This document shows, piece after piece, positions 11,331 to 22,941 of a stretch of 64,000 nt of DNA. Where the stretch lies: positions 19,654,001 to 19,718,000 of the forward strand of contig OX327686.1 in NCBI GenBank assembly GCA_946807835.1, read 5' to 3'. The position numbers and the translations under genes are program-made. Source of the DNA: Ailanthus altissimus. Its lineage: Eukaryota; Streptophyta; Magnoliopsida; Sapindales; Simaroubaceae. Under the pieces are notes generated by a model, which saw only the letters and a program-made list of their open reading frames with translations, ran no database searches and was not told where the DNA came from. The first letter of the stretch is position 1. Each line of letters starts with the position of its first letter.

Positions 11331-12420
11331 ATGTCTCAAGAGAAAAATGAAGGCTAATTCGATGGTGCTCAAGAAAAGATAGATTTCAAACTCTTCTTTA
11401 AGTTCTTAGAACAAAAGTTTAGTCAATTGGAATTGGGGTTTGATGAGGTGAATAAGAAAATAGATAAAGTTGAATCTAGTTCAAAAAGGAATAAATCACC
11501 TTGAGCTCCTAAAGAGTAATAAAGAGAGAGGAATACACTTAGATATAATTATAAAGATGACTATAGGGATGACCTAAATGATGATGATCATGCCTCTAAT
11601 AATAATTTAGGGTGATTTAGGCATAAGAATTGAGATAAAGGAGTTAAATATAGAGATATAATTGATAACAACTTGAGAAATATTAAGATGAAGATTCCAA
11701 CTTTCTAAGGCAAAAATAATCTTCAAGCATATTTGGAGTGGGAGAAAAAGATGGAATTGGTATTTAATTGTTTCAACCACTTTGAATTGCAAAACGTAAA
11801 GTTGGCTATAATAGAATTTATTGATTGTGTTACTTACTCAATGGTTTAAAAGTGTTGAAGACTACTACAAGGAGATGGAAATAGTCATTATTCGAGCCAA
11901 TTTGGAGTAGGATCAAGAAGCTACTATGACTAGGTTCCTAGTTGGTTTGAACCATGATATTGTAAACATGGTGGAGTTACAACATTATATTAAGCTAAAT
12001 GGCATGGTGCACGTGGCGCCATAAAAGTTGAGCAACAATTAAAGAGGATAGGTTCCACACAAATTGGGCAGAATTCAGGTTCTACTTCATCATAGAAACT
12101 GAATTGGAGCAAAAAGGATTTTTAAAAAAAGCCTAATTTCAAGCCTAAGGTTGAAACCTTCACAAATTACAAAGATGGAGGTATACCAAACAAAGTGAAA
12201 TCTAGTTCCCAACCTTCTATAACTAGATATATCAAATGCTTTATGTGTTTGGGAATAGGTCATATTTCATCTTAATGCCAAAACAAAAGAGTGATATTGA
12301 AATATGAAGGTGATATTGAGACCAAAGTTTAATCTGATAATAAGTCCATGCCACCTTTATAGGATGCAAGTGGCATTGAGTATTCAGTTTATGGAGAGCT
12401 TTTGGATGTAAGAAGAGCTT
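11331..12420 (+). pseudogene. Delta gag relic
   Basis: Starts MSQEKNEG at 11331 and runs with interruptions to an acidic tail. A zinc knuckle at 12238-12279 reads CFMCLGIGHISS, a stop codon, then C; the CX2CX4HX4C ligands are all present but a TAA lies between the last two. The gag C-terminal segment after it (12340-12420) has the PPL...YSVYGELL pattern of related gypsy gag. Several stops make it non-functional. Confidence 0.8.
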
Positions 12421-12459
12421 TTAGTGTGCAAATAAAAGAAGATGAGAAAGTATAACATG

Positions 12460-14560
12460 GTAAAATTTTCAAACTAGATGCAATGTCAATGATAAGGTAT
12501 AGAGTATGATTATTGAAGGGGGAAGTTGTACTAATATAGCTAGCAAGAGTTTAGTGAAAAAAATGAATTTGATAACTTTGAACATCCTAGGACTTATAAG
12601 CTACAATGGTTGAATGATTGTGGAGAAGTTAAAGTAAATAAATAAATGCTGGTTTCATTCTTAATTAGGAAGTATAGGAATGAAGTATTGTATGATGTAT
12701 TGCTAATGCATACGGGCATATTCTTTTAGGCGACCATGGCAATATGATAGGCATGTAATTCAAGTAAAGTTGGCAGTATGATGTAGTGCCAATGTTACAC
12801 CAATAAGTACTCTTTTATACTTAGTGGAAATCAATTACTCTTATACCTTCAACCCCAAGGCAAGTGTATGAAGATCAAGTAAAGTTGAAAAGGGAGAGAG
12901 ATATCAAAATAGAGAGTGAGAGTTCAAAAGTAAGAGAGGCCGAAATAAAAAGGAGAGAAAAAGATAGTGAAAAAGAAAAAGAAGTTTCAGTTGGTAAGAA
13001 AAGAAAAGAGAGAAAACAAGCGAATTTATATGTAAGATAGAGTGAAATAAAAAAAGTTTCCTTTTTAAATCAGCTTATGATTGTACTTTTGTTCAAAGAG
13101 GCTTGTTTTAGTACTAATGAACTTAACCCATTTTTTACTAGTATTGTTGTTTATCTTTTATAGGAATTTGATGATGTATTTTTCAAAGAGATATATAATA
13201 GTTTACCACCAATAAGAGGAATCCAACATCAAATTATCTTTATACCTGGAGCATCAATTCCAAATAGGCTAGCCTATAGAAGCAATCTCGAAGAGATAAA
13301 GGAACATCAAAGGCAAGTTAGTGAGCATATGGACAAGGGATATGTGTGTGAAAGTATGAGTCCTTGTTTAGTTATAGTATTACTTGGGCTTAAGAATGAT
13401 AGGTCATTGAGGATGTGTGCACCATCAATAATATCACTATAAAGTATAAACATCGTATTCCTAAATTAGATGACATGCTTGATGAATTGCATGGTTCTTA
13501 CGTTTTTACCAAAATTGATTTAAGATTGGATATCATCATATTAGGATGAGAGAATGTGATGAATGAAAAATTGTATTTAAAACAAAATATAATTTATATG
13601 AGTGGTTAGTTATGCTGTTTGGGTTAACATTGCACCTATTACTTTCATGAGATTAATGAATCATGTTTTGCAACTATTATTGGAAAGTTTGTGGTTGTAT
13701 ACTTTGATTATATCCTGATATATAGCAAAAACTTAAATTAGAATTTGAAACATTTAAAACTTGTTTTAGATGTTTTCAGAAAAGAAAAGTTGTTTGCTAA
13801 CCTAAAAAATTGTACCTTTTTCATGGTTAAGCTTATATTTCTTGGTTTTATTGTTAGTGCTAAAGGAGTTGAGGTAGTTGAAAGATTACGGCAATCTAAT
13901 TGGTTGAAACCTATAAGTGTGGGTCATGTTAGAAATTTCCATGGTTTGGTTATTTTTATAGAAGATGTATGAAAGATTTTAGTAGTCTAACCGCACATTT
14001 GATTGAAGTTATAAAAAATAATATAGGTTTTAAGTGGGATGAAAAACAAGAATATTTATTTAATTTGATTAAGAAAAATAAATTAATTAAACTTTGCTTG
14101 CTGAACCTAATTTCACTAAAACTTTTGAAATTAAGTGTGATGCTTTTGGAATCGGTATTAGAACTGTACTAATCCAAGAAGGACGTCCCATTGTATATTT
14201 AGTGAGAAGCTAAGTAGAGCAGCCTTAAATTATCCTACATATGATAAAGAGATGTATGCATTACTTAGGGCATTGAAAACTTGGTAGCATTATCTTTTTG
14301 TATGCATTACTTAGGGCATTGAAAACTTGGTAGCATTATCTTTTTGTATGCATTACTTAGGGCATTGAAAACTTGGTAGCATTATCTTTGGCAAAAATAG
14401 TTTGTAATTCATACAATCATGAATCATTAAAGAATTTGAAGGGCCAGGATAAGCTAAGCAAGCGACATGCCAAGTGGGTGGAGTTCATTGAAACGTTTTC
14501 TTATTTGATCGAGTACAAGCTAGGGTAAGGAAAACATTGTGACTGATGCATTATCTTGAA
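12460..14560 (+). pseudogene. Delta protease, RT and RNase H relic
   Basis: Near 12510-12570 the protease block IIEGGSCTNIASKSLV matches the IDGGSCTN type of plant gypsy elements. An AT- and A-rich linker (12880-13030) follows. RT fragments span 13150-13740; at about 13692-13727 the active site reads VVVYFDYILIYS, with the second catalytic aspartate changed to Y. 13745-13972 gives the RT C-terminal/connection block (NLKNCTFF, LGFIVSAKGVEV). RNase H fragments lie at 14080-14560 ([22 protein letters not shown] in shifted frames). A 46-bp tandem triplication breaks RNase H. Confidence 0.82.
14255..14390 (+). repeat. 46-bp tandem triplication in delta RNase H
   Basis: Three almost identical units start at 14255, 14301 and 14347 (TATGCATTACTTAGGGCATT...). 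Each spans the codons of [13 protein letters not shown]. Since 46 is not a multiple of three, each extra unit shifts the reading frame. Confidence 0.92.
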
Positions 14561-14699
14561 GATACGCCTTACTTTCTACCTTAGATGCAAAATTATTAGG
14601 TTTTGAATATATTTAAAACTTGTATGTTAATGATTCTGATTTTGGTAATGTATAAAATGCATGTGAGAAAGCAGTGTTTAGAAAATTCTTTAGGCAAAA

Positions 14700-17600
14700 T
14701 GGGTTTTTGTTTAGAGAAAATAAATTATATGTGCCTAAATGTTCGTTGCGTGAATTGCCTATTATAGAAGCTCATGGGGTGGTTTAATGAGGCATTTTGG
14801 TATATATAAGACTTAAAATGTTTTGCATGAACACTTCTTGTGGCCTTATATAAAATGTGATGTAAAAAAAATTTGTAAAAGATTTATTACTTGTAGACAA
14901 GCTAAGTCTAGAGTTCAGCCTTATAGATTATATACACCTTTGCCTATACTTAATGAATCTTGGATTGACAAACCTATAGATTTTTTTGTTACATTTACCT
15001 AGGTAAAAAAGGAGTAGGGATTCTATTTATGTGTTCGTTGATATGTTATCTAAAATGGCATATTTTATTCCATGTCATAAAATCAATGATGCATCACATA
15101 TTGCTAACTTATTTTTCAAAGAGATTATAAGATTGCATAGCATGCCTAAGAGTTGTAAGTGTACTGCATGTATGGTGAGTCTATACATTTTAATTTTAAT
15201 TTTATATGTCTCACATGCAAAATATCTGCAGTGGAATATAAAATACATATCTCATTATATTAATGAGATAAAAAACAAAGCTCACCATTAAAGCGTGCTT
15301 TAAACAATTCTAATCGAGGACGTGGTGGAATTCCTTGAACTAGAATAGTAGCTTCTTGTCTTAACAGCAATTTATTGTTAAAGCAACTTTTGCTTCACGT
15401 ATCACTCGACCAACACTAACTATTAGTATATAGTTTTCATTTACTTCACTTGCCTTTTTCACTTGCTTTTAACAAATAAAGAAGCATCCTTATATATAGC
15501 CATTTTTGCCACCCATTTAGCTAATCAAATTTCAATTAGTGACCAAAATATGTTAAGCATGACAATGCTTTTAATTTTACCACTTCATGCCTTAGAAATG
15601 AGCTTGGTGTCATGGTGCTTTAGTAGCCAAATTGAAGGGAAATTAGTGGCCATTTTCTTATCAAATTAACAATTACAAAGCCACATAATGCTTACAATTC
15701 AAGCATAACAATTGGAGAACAAATAGTGAGTTAGCTTATTCATTTCAAATGGAATTTAAAGTAGCCAACTCATGCTTAAGTAAAAGCATGAGCATTCATT
15801 TCATTTGAATTAAATTTGCCGAATGAGGTGTATAGCACCTTATGCTTTTCATTTTGCTTGGTGGCTTAAGTGGCAAGTCCTTACTTGCCACTTGTCATCA
15901 TCCTACTGGGTTTAATATTTAAGCTCTATCAATTTTGAGAGACTTTAAAATAATTTCTACTTACAAGATCTTCATAAATCAAACCAATCGATCCGGTGCA
16001 CTACCTTAGTGCTCAATGAGTATACTTTATATTGTGAGGCTCTCTAGGTTCACACCCGTTTATCTTACTGAACTCTTCTGTAAGTCTATAAATGATGTCT
16101 TACATGCATGTTACGAAAATAATAATACGGCGAGTTGAGCCATACTAGTTAAGGTTAATACATATTCGTATAATCCCTTCGTCATTTATATACTGAAAAG
16201 CGGAGATATAAATCATCATCATTAAGTCTTCATATACTCAACCTTGATCAAATCTCCAGATTTGTATTTTCATAAATAATATTGAAAAAAATAATATCTG
16301 CAAACTCTTTTGCGATATTATTTATCTCATGAGAAGTACGCCCTTATGTTAATTATTTGTGACCATAAGATTTTCTGAAATATAATTTTAGAGTATTAGG
16401 ACATACAACCTACTCATATGAGCTGGCGGATCCCATATCTACACATACTAAACTGCTTGAGCATCAGACCATACTCAACCACACTTAACAGTCAGACCAT
16501 GAAAAGTCTCTGACATTTATAAAACTTAAGTATGGTGGATCACTCACAAGCCCTCGTGGTGCTCAGGTTAAGAGACCATGAATATTACTCAACTCGAAAA
16601 TACCCTCTATTGACGATTTTATAGAATGTCGCTTGGAGGTCTATATTGAGTTTATTCAGTAAGTAGTCATCACTGAACACCCATATATCTATACAACCTT
16701 CCACTAAGCTCATGATCTACTAAGACTAATTATCTGGATCATCCAAATTTAGACATACACCGATCTATATTTAATAATATCTCCATCGATAGACCCACAT
16801 TAGTGAAGATAGATCGGGAACATAAAAAATTGAGAACACACTTACGCTTTCCTACCAATGTTTGTAACTCCTTGCAATTATGCCATTGTTGGTAATACTA
16901 AAGTCTTTGTCCTATTTTTAAAAAGGCTCTAACTCTTTAGCTTTTGTTAACTCTTATAGCCTGCTAACTCTTAGCAGTGTTAACCCTTAACAATTATAAC
17001 TCTTAGTGTAGCTAACTCTTAGCGTTGGTCTAAACTTCTTTAGACTAGATCTAAACTCCTTCTAATCACATTGTTTGAAACGTTACTAGAAACTTACCAT
17101 ATATTAAATATAATCAGTGATTTGACAAAATATTAATTGCATAAATATAAAATATTCATAAAAATAAGATAGCACATAAGCACAAATCCTAACAAGAGTA
17201 TTGTTTCAAATAGAGATGCAAAGTTCTTAAGCTATGTTTCGAAGTCTTTGTGGGGTAAGTTGAGAACAAAACTTTATTTTCTATTACTTGTCATCCACAA
17301 ACTGATGGATAAACTAAAGTAGTCAATAGTATTTTATCTACTTTATTATTTGCTATAATACAAAAAAACTTGAAAACATAGGAAGAGTGTTTGCCGTATG
17401 TAAAGTTTGCATATAATAGAAGTGTCTATTCAGTAACTAAGTTTTTACATTGTAAAATTTTGTATAATTTTAATCCATTAACTCATTTACCTATAGGTGG
17501 GCGTGTCAATTTAGATGGAAAGAAAAAAGCTAACTTTGTTAGGCATATTTATGAAAAAGCATGACAAAAAAATGAAATAAGAACTAAACAATATGCCAAC

Positions 17601-17860
17601 CAAACTAATAAGGGGCATAAAAAAGTTGTATTTGAGCCGAGTGATTGGATTTGGTTGCATATGAGGAAGGAATTGTTTCTTGTTCAAAGGCATTCTAAAC
17701 TACTTCTAAGGGGAGATGAACCATTTCAAGTGATTGAAAAGATTAATGACAATGCCAATAAGTTAAACCTTTTAGGTGAGTATAATTTAACTGCAAGTTT
17801 TAATGTTATTGATTTGTCTCCTTTTGATGTAGGTGAAGATTTGAGGATAAATCCTTATTA
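14700..17860 (+). pseudogene. Delta integrase relic, split by a beta solo LTR
   Basis: The zinc region near 14870-14900 keeps CKRFITCRQAKSRVQPY. The catalytic core begins near 14960 and reads [20 protein letters not shown] and LHSMPKS up to 15153. It resumes at 17195 with IVSNRDAKFLSYVSKSLWG, then THPQTDG-like sequence with a stop. The C-terminal domain runs 17640-17860 (WLHMRKELF, FQVIEKINDNANKLNL). Removing the insertion and one AGAGT restores continuity of the codons, so the insertion cut an already readable integrase. Other stops are present. Confidence 0.85.
15154..17194 (-). mobile_element. Beta-family solo LTR, copy 2
   Basis: 2041 bp between target duplications AGAGT (15149-15153 and 17195-17199). 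The minus strand starts TGTTAGGATTTGTGCTTA and ends CACTTACA. It shares the beta core: degenerate TAAGAGTTAG repeats (16930-17030), the TGAGCA...GTGGATC block (16440-16560) and the region around 16000-16300. No coding sequence is carried. Confidence 0.88.
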
Positions 17861-18755
17861 AGAGAGGGGGAATGATGCGAATCGGGTTGTCAAAGCTTCA
17901 CAAGATCCATTGAACATCCATTGGGGTCCAATAACGAGGGTAAGAACCAAGAAAATGAAGGAAACATTAAATAGACACTAATTGAGCACATCTCAAATTC
18001 GTGCTTAATTCAAGACACTAATATGACTGAATTAAGTGTTTTAAGATGATCAATGCCTTGTCAATGTTTATTCAAGACACTAATCTGATCGAATTTAAGT
18101 GTCTTAAGATGATCAATGTCTTGTCAATGTTATTCAAGTTTATTAAAGTGATCTGGAATAACTTACATGAAAAACAAAATAAGGCGCATATCAATTTAGG
18201 GAGTAAGATCTGACATCACTATTTATACATTACTGTTCATGCATTACTGTTCATATGACTTTATTAGATCCGTATGTTCTTTGTTTTCTTTTTCTTTTTT
18301 TATTCTTAGGTTAAATTTATAAATAAGGATACAAAATTATTTGTTCCTATAATATACTTGTTATTTATTTCTTATTTTGTAATCAATTTCTACGTGACTT
18401 AGGATTTGATTTAGTTTTTCCTTTTATGCTCTTAGTAAAGTTGGGTATATAAGCCCTTGTAACCTTAAGAAAAATTCAGAATTTTTAATGTTAATAATAA
18501 GGAGATTCTTCTCTTGATTCTTCAAAGAACATTTTAGAATTTATCAAGACTTCTTTTTGTGGCATTCATCCTTGACTTATCACTTATAATTTTTCTCATC
18601 TATCGTAATTTATTATACCTTTAGTTTTTATCCATTATAGATAACAGGTCAATGTCTTTTGTTTTTGTTCGTTTGTAAATTTGAATTAGAACAATGCTTA
18701 ACAAAGGAACTTCATTTAGTGTTGGGTCTTACCTTTTTTTATGAGGTTTACATCA
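17861..18755 (+). repeat. Delta polypurine tract and 3' LTR
   Basis: AGAGAGGGGGAA (17861-17872) immediately precedes the LTR, which starts TGATGCGAATCGGG at 17873 and ends TTTACATCA at 18755 (883 bp). The pol stop is just before the tract. This LTR is the more complete of the two delta LTRs. Confidence 0.88.
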
Positions 18756-18834
18756 ATACGTGGTTCTATTCTTTGCTTGAACGCATTCAAATGATATCTA
18801 TTCAAGTCACTTGGGCATGCCATCTCAAGACGAT

Positions 18835-18846
18835 GCTCTAATACCA
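18835..18846 (-). other. Gamma primer binding site
   Basis: The minus strand reads TGGTATTAGAGC, one base from the initiator-tRNA-Met complement TGGTATCAGAGC, two bases from the inner end of the gamma 5' LTR. The 79 bp between this site and delta's right flank is gamma leader. Confidence 0.85.
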
Positions 18847-18848
18847 CC

Positions 18849-19231
18849 TGACACAAGACAAGCATTGATTGGTCGTGATTTCGTTCACGAAGATGAGAAT
18901 TGTTGATATCATTCAATAAAAATGGACATTGGACTTGGTTAAACACCAATTCAAAAGAAAATTTTTTGAATTCTTAAATTTTGAAATTTCAAAGTCTTGA
19001 TGCTTTCCCCTTTATCTCTCATGTATTCACAGAGAGCACTTGAGATACCTAGCATTTATTACAAAAATTAATGACAACTAACAACTACTAAACTGCCCAT
19101 TACTACTAAAAATTGAAACTTTATTTTTAAAATGATTGTCAAACTTCGCAACTATTATGATAAATCTAGTTGCAAGCTCCTAAAAGCTTCTCATCACATG
19201 AGCTACTCACATGGGCTACTGTTCTCTATCA
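18849..19231 (-). repeat. Gamma 5' LTR
   Basis: Matches 2517-2883 along its length. The minus strand starts TGATAGAGAACAGTAG and ends TTGTGTCA. The right flank TTAGA pairs with 2512-2516. Confidence 0.85.
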
Positions 19232-19533
19232 TTAGACCCTCTATGCCTAAAATAAAAAGATAAGGGGACAAGGGGCATCTGTGTATCAATCTCTTTTGAG
19301 ATCTAATAACACCTATTTTTGGAGCCTCATTAATCAATATTGAGAATGTAGATAATGAGATACATCTCAAGATTAAATTGACCCACTTGTAAGTAAAACT
19401 TAACTTTAACATAAGTCTCCCACGATGCATCCGCTCCAGCCCATCATAGGCCTAATTTATATCCAATTTTAGAGCAAATCCATCCTTACTTTCCCTTCTT
19501 TTTATGCCTAATCTTGATGGAAATCATTAATTT
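19232..19533 (-). pseudogene. LINE reverse transcriptase relic, middle part
   Basis: The minus strand reads DGFALKLDIN, a stop, then AYDGLE: the LINE RT block around the first catalytic aspartate. It is followed by WVNLILRCISLSTFSILIN and CPLSPYLFILGIEGL, typical of plant L1-type elements. It is continuous with 20414-22015 once the solo LTR at 19534-20413 is removed, and with 2516 leftwards once gamma is removed. Confidence 0.82.
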
Positions 19534-20413
19534 TGACAACCATACACCTCAATAACTAGATAAATATGATAAACATGGAATGCAAATTAACACCCTCTAA
19601 CGAATTGAAACAAACCCGATCATTCAAGAATGAAGTAAGAGAAACTATTCTAATACTTAATCAATGGAATTATGATAAAATAATTAGAACAATACTTTGA
19701 TTTCCCCAAAATGCCACAAACTATGAAAGTTGATAAGTTTAACGAAAAATAAAGATTTGAAGGATTTGAACGCCACAAGCTGAATAAACTTGATATGTTC
19801 TAAAGTTCATGCAAGAACTTAAAAACAAAACACTCTCAAGTGCTCCAAACTTTGTATATCACAAAGTTTTCTTCCCCATGGTAAAAAATCAGCCTTGTTT
19901 ATATAGAACAAAGGCTAAGAACAGTTACAAATTACACCATTTAAGATAACTGTAGCATAACTCATTTGTAACTCCTTTGTAACTTCTTTTGTAACTCCTT
20001 TGCATTTAACTTCAACTTGCACACCTCATTATATTAATCATATCTAATCATGCTCCTTAATCACATTTGATCCATTGAACCTTAATTTGCACTCCATAGC
20101 ACCAGATCACCAACATGGCCTAATGGCCTTTTTATTCTTCAAGATAAGCTAAAAACTTCATTCTAATAGGGCTAGACTCTTGTCTTCATGATTTGGACTT
20201 GCTTGAATCATGTTGACCATTTTAGATTCTTCTTGCATCCTTAGAACCTTGATCGAAACTTGACTAGCTTGCTCCTTCCAAATGTTTTCCATTAAACAAG
20301 TTAAGGCTTCTTTCATTCTTTTAGCTTTAGCTCTTGTCATTAGTCCTTCATGAACGTTTAAAGGATCTTTTCCAACCTTAGCCGAACGGTGATCAACTTG
20401 TTGGTTCTTATCA
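19534..20413 (-). mobile_element. Solo gypsy-type LTR with MTRARAK segment
   Basis: 880 bp with ends TGACAA...TTATCA on the plus strand. Flanks AATTT (19529-19533) and AATCT (20414-20418) form a 5-bp target duplication with one change. On the minus strand an 60-residue open frame (20158-20340) begins MTRARAKRMKEALTCLMENI. The MTRARAK motif is a familiar 3'-end/LTR-encoded segment of plant gypsy elements (family knowledge). It splits the LINE RT between its VIVRYEYLSQ and NDFHQD blocks. Confidence 0.75.
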
Positions 20414-22015
20414 AATCTTGTGAAAGATATTCATACCTTACTATTACATTGCCTGTTATGAGCCTATTTGTGATAAAGGTACTTTCGTTATAGGAAATGA
20501 TTTCATCCAATAGGGTTTTCAATTTATTGGCTATGGGCTTTGTGATAATTGTTTTAATGACATTGCACAGGCTTATTAGCTTGTAATCCTATTTTTCTTG
20601 GATTGCTACCTTTTGGAATGAGAGTTATATATAATATATGTATGATTGAGATGAGATGTATCACCTAAATCATTAAGGATCTGAATACATACTTTCTATA
20701 TTGAGTTGCCTACTACTACCACATTGTACTAAATGAAACTTACTGAGAGCCTAGTAGGTCTCGGGGCCTTCATAAGGTTCAATCAGTTAAGGATTTATGG
20801 ATTTCATCTCTTTTGAAGGGATTCTCTAAGTATGCATTCATATCTTCTGTTATTCTCAGCCTTATGCCAGCTAGAATTGCCTCTATCCATTCTGGCTTTG
20901 GCCTTGAAGATGCATAATACTGGCAAAATGATATAATTCCATCTGCTCATCTTCTTATATCAAGAAACTATTACAATCTTCTAACCCCTTATCTGATTCC
21001 TTCTTTTCCTTCATGAGGCCTTCCTATATAAGCTTAAAGGTTTTTTCCCCTTTACATACAATAGATTTCTTCCTCAATTAACTTATTTTTTAGCAATTTT
21101 TCTATTCTCCTTATTTCTCTACTATAAATCTGATCTAGAGGCTTGCTTTCTAGCTCTTTAAACTTTTTTTCCAAGCCCTCACTTATTCTCCTAGTTTTCC
21201 TAAATTTCTCTTTACTCCATATACTTAAATTCTCTTGTGTAGCAGCCACGATTTGAAGCAACTAACTTACTGGGTATTGTTGACTAGGCTCTGAAGTAAC
21301 CTTCCAAATTTTCTGAATAGCCTCTTTGCAATTTTCATATCCATTCTACATCGCCTTATAGTGAAATCTCAGCATTATAGTTTCTAACCCTCTACCTTTT
21401 CTTGGCCTACACTTGCTCACACTTAACATTATTGGCTTATAATCTGATACTCTGACATTCAAAGTAGTCACTCTTGATTCTCTTTAAATAGATTTCTCTA
21501 GTGCTTTGAAATCAGGTATCTAGTCTTTCTTTTACTAAGAGATTAGTAAATCTTCAATTAGACCATGTTTATAAAGCGGCTAACCTCATTTCTTCTTTGC
21601 GTGGATTGCCTTCTCTTTTTCTTTTACTATTTATAATTTCATTAAAGTCACCCTACACATCAGTGAATAGAGAAAAGACCATAAAGCCTCTTTAATAAAT
21701 TCTAATTAGGGTTGACATAAAATCCTATGAATTGCCATACAGTTACTCCATTCAGCTGAACCAAGCTATTAATATGATGAGGATTATAAGACAAAATTTT
21801 AACATCTATTTCTTTCTTCCAAAATAAAGCCAACCCTTATTTTAAACCAAGACTATCTATCACAAAACCCATTTCAAAATTCAACTTGGCTCTTATTACT
21901 TTTATCTGAACTTGGTGCGCTTAGTTTCACTAAGAAAAATCATGTATGCTTTGTGCTTTTGGAGAATCTAAGAGAGTGATCTAAATATTCAATGACTTCA
22001 TATATTGATGCGAAC
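20414..22015 (-). pseudogene. LINE endonuclease and RT N-terminal relic
   Basis: Read on the minus strand from 22015. The endonuclease-type region (SETKRTKFR near 21930, GLALFWKK near 21830, VQLNGVTVWQFIGFY near 21740) is followed by a linker ending EEEIYC (about 21055-21260). The start of RT follows, at 20440-20580 (ISLCNVIKTIITKPIANKLK, STFITNRLITGNVI). This is the gene order of plant L1 LINE ORF2. Many stops are present. Its right end is cut by the epsilon LTR at 22016. Confidence 0.8.
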
Positions 22016-22581
22016 TAGGTTGCCAAAAAAATTACAAGAGTCTATTGAACATCCATGTGTGATGAGGAACAACAGGACAACAACCCATGTGATATGAAGT
22101 CTCAATATTGGTAGTTGTTAGTAGTTTTAAGTTACTATTAATTATTGTAATAAGTGCTAGCATTAAATGCCTAGTTTATTGGTAGTAGTTGGTAGTTAAT
22201 AGTTTTAAATTGTCATTAGTTGCTGTAATAAATGCTAGACATCCCAAGAGGTCTTTATAAATATATTAGAGATGAGGGAGAATGAAAATAGAATTGATAT
22301 ATTAATGTTGAGAGTTTTCTCTTAAGTTCTTCAAAGAACTATTATTATAACTTATCAAGATTTTATCTTGTGGCGTTCTTTTAGACTTATCACTCACAAC
22401 TTCTCATCTATCTTGAGTGTGGCGTCTACAATCTTCTTATACCTCTGGTTCTTATCTCTTATAGATAATGGGTTGAGGTTCTCATTTTTGTTTATTTAAA
22501 AATCTAAATTAGAACGATCCTTGAGCAAACGAACCTCATTGAGCGTCGGGTTTCACTTTTTTTTGTGAGGTTTACATCATT

Positions 22582-22593
22582 TGGTATCAGAGC
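22582..22593 (+). other. Epsilon primer binding site (tRNA-iMet)
   Basis: TGGTATCAGAGC directly follows the LTR end ...CATCATT. This is the standard initiator-methionine tRNA complement of plant LTR retrotransposons. Confidence 0.9.
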
Positions 22594-22941
22594 TTAGGCT
22601 CTAATCAGGTTTGAACTATCATTTTAATTTTCATTGATTTTTTTTTTAAATTAGTAACTTTATTTTAGTCTCTAAAATTTTTTAGCCTATATCAATTTTC
22701 TTGTTTCTCCTTGTCTTTTATTTTATTTAATTCTTCAAGTTCTATTATTACATATAAATAGAAAAGAAAGAGAGACAAAAAAAATCAGATTCCATTAATT
22801 CTAGATTTACTTATTTTAAATTTAAAAGAAAACAAGAGTGAAAACACAAGTAAAAGTTGAGTGAATCATTCTTTGAGTGAAACACGTGAGAGAGTATGCG
22901 AGGTTCTTTTTATTTTTTCTAAATTTGTTTTGCAGCAAACA

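Larger units (their letters stand above)
7261..18755 (+). mobile_element. Ty3/gypsy element delta (full outline, nested)
   Basis: Plus-strand element with LTRs starting TGATG and ending CATCA-like. Flanks are ATACA (7256-7260) and ATACG (18756-18760), a 5-bp target duplication with one later change. It sits inside gamma's leader: gamma gag is just left, gamma PBS just right. Order is 5' LTR, PBS, gag, protease, RT, RNase H, integrase, polypurine tract, 3' LTR. Two beta solo LTRs (7484-10044, 15154-17194) interrupt it. Length without them is about 6.9 kb. Confidence 0.88.
2517..19231 (-). mobile_element. Ty3/gypsy element gamma (full outline, nested)
   Basis: Outer boundaries are two related LTRs (2517-2883 and 18849-19231) flanked by the 5-bp target duplication TTAGA (2512-2516 and 19232-19236). 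On the minus strand the order is 5' LTR, PBS, gag, protease, RT, RNase H, integrase, polypurine tract, 3' LTR, as in Ty3/gypsy. Delta (7261-18755) is inserted in its leader between PBS and gag. Without delta the element is about 5.2 kb. It is inserted in a LINE reverse transcriptase. Confidence 0.88.
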
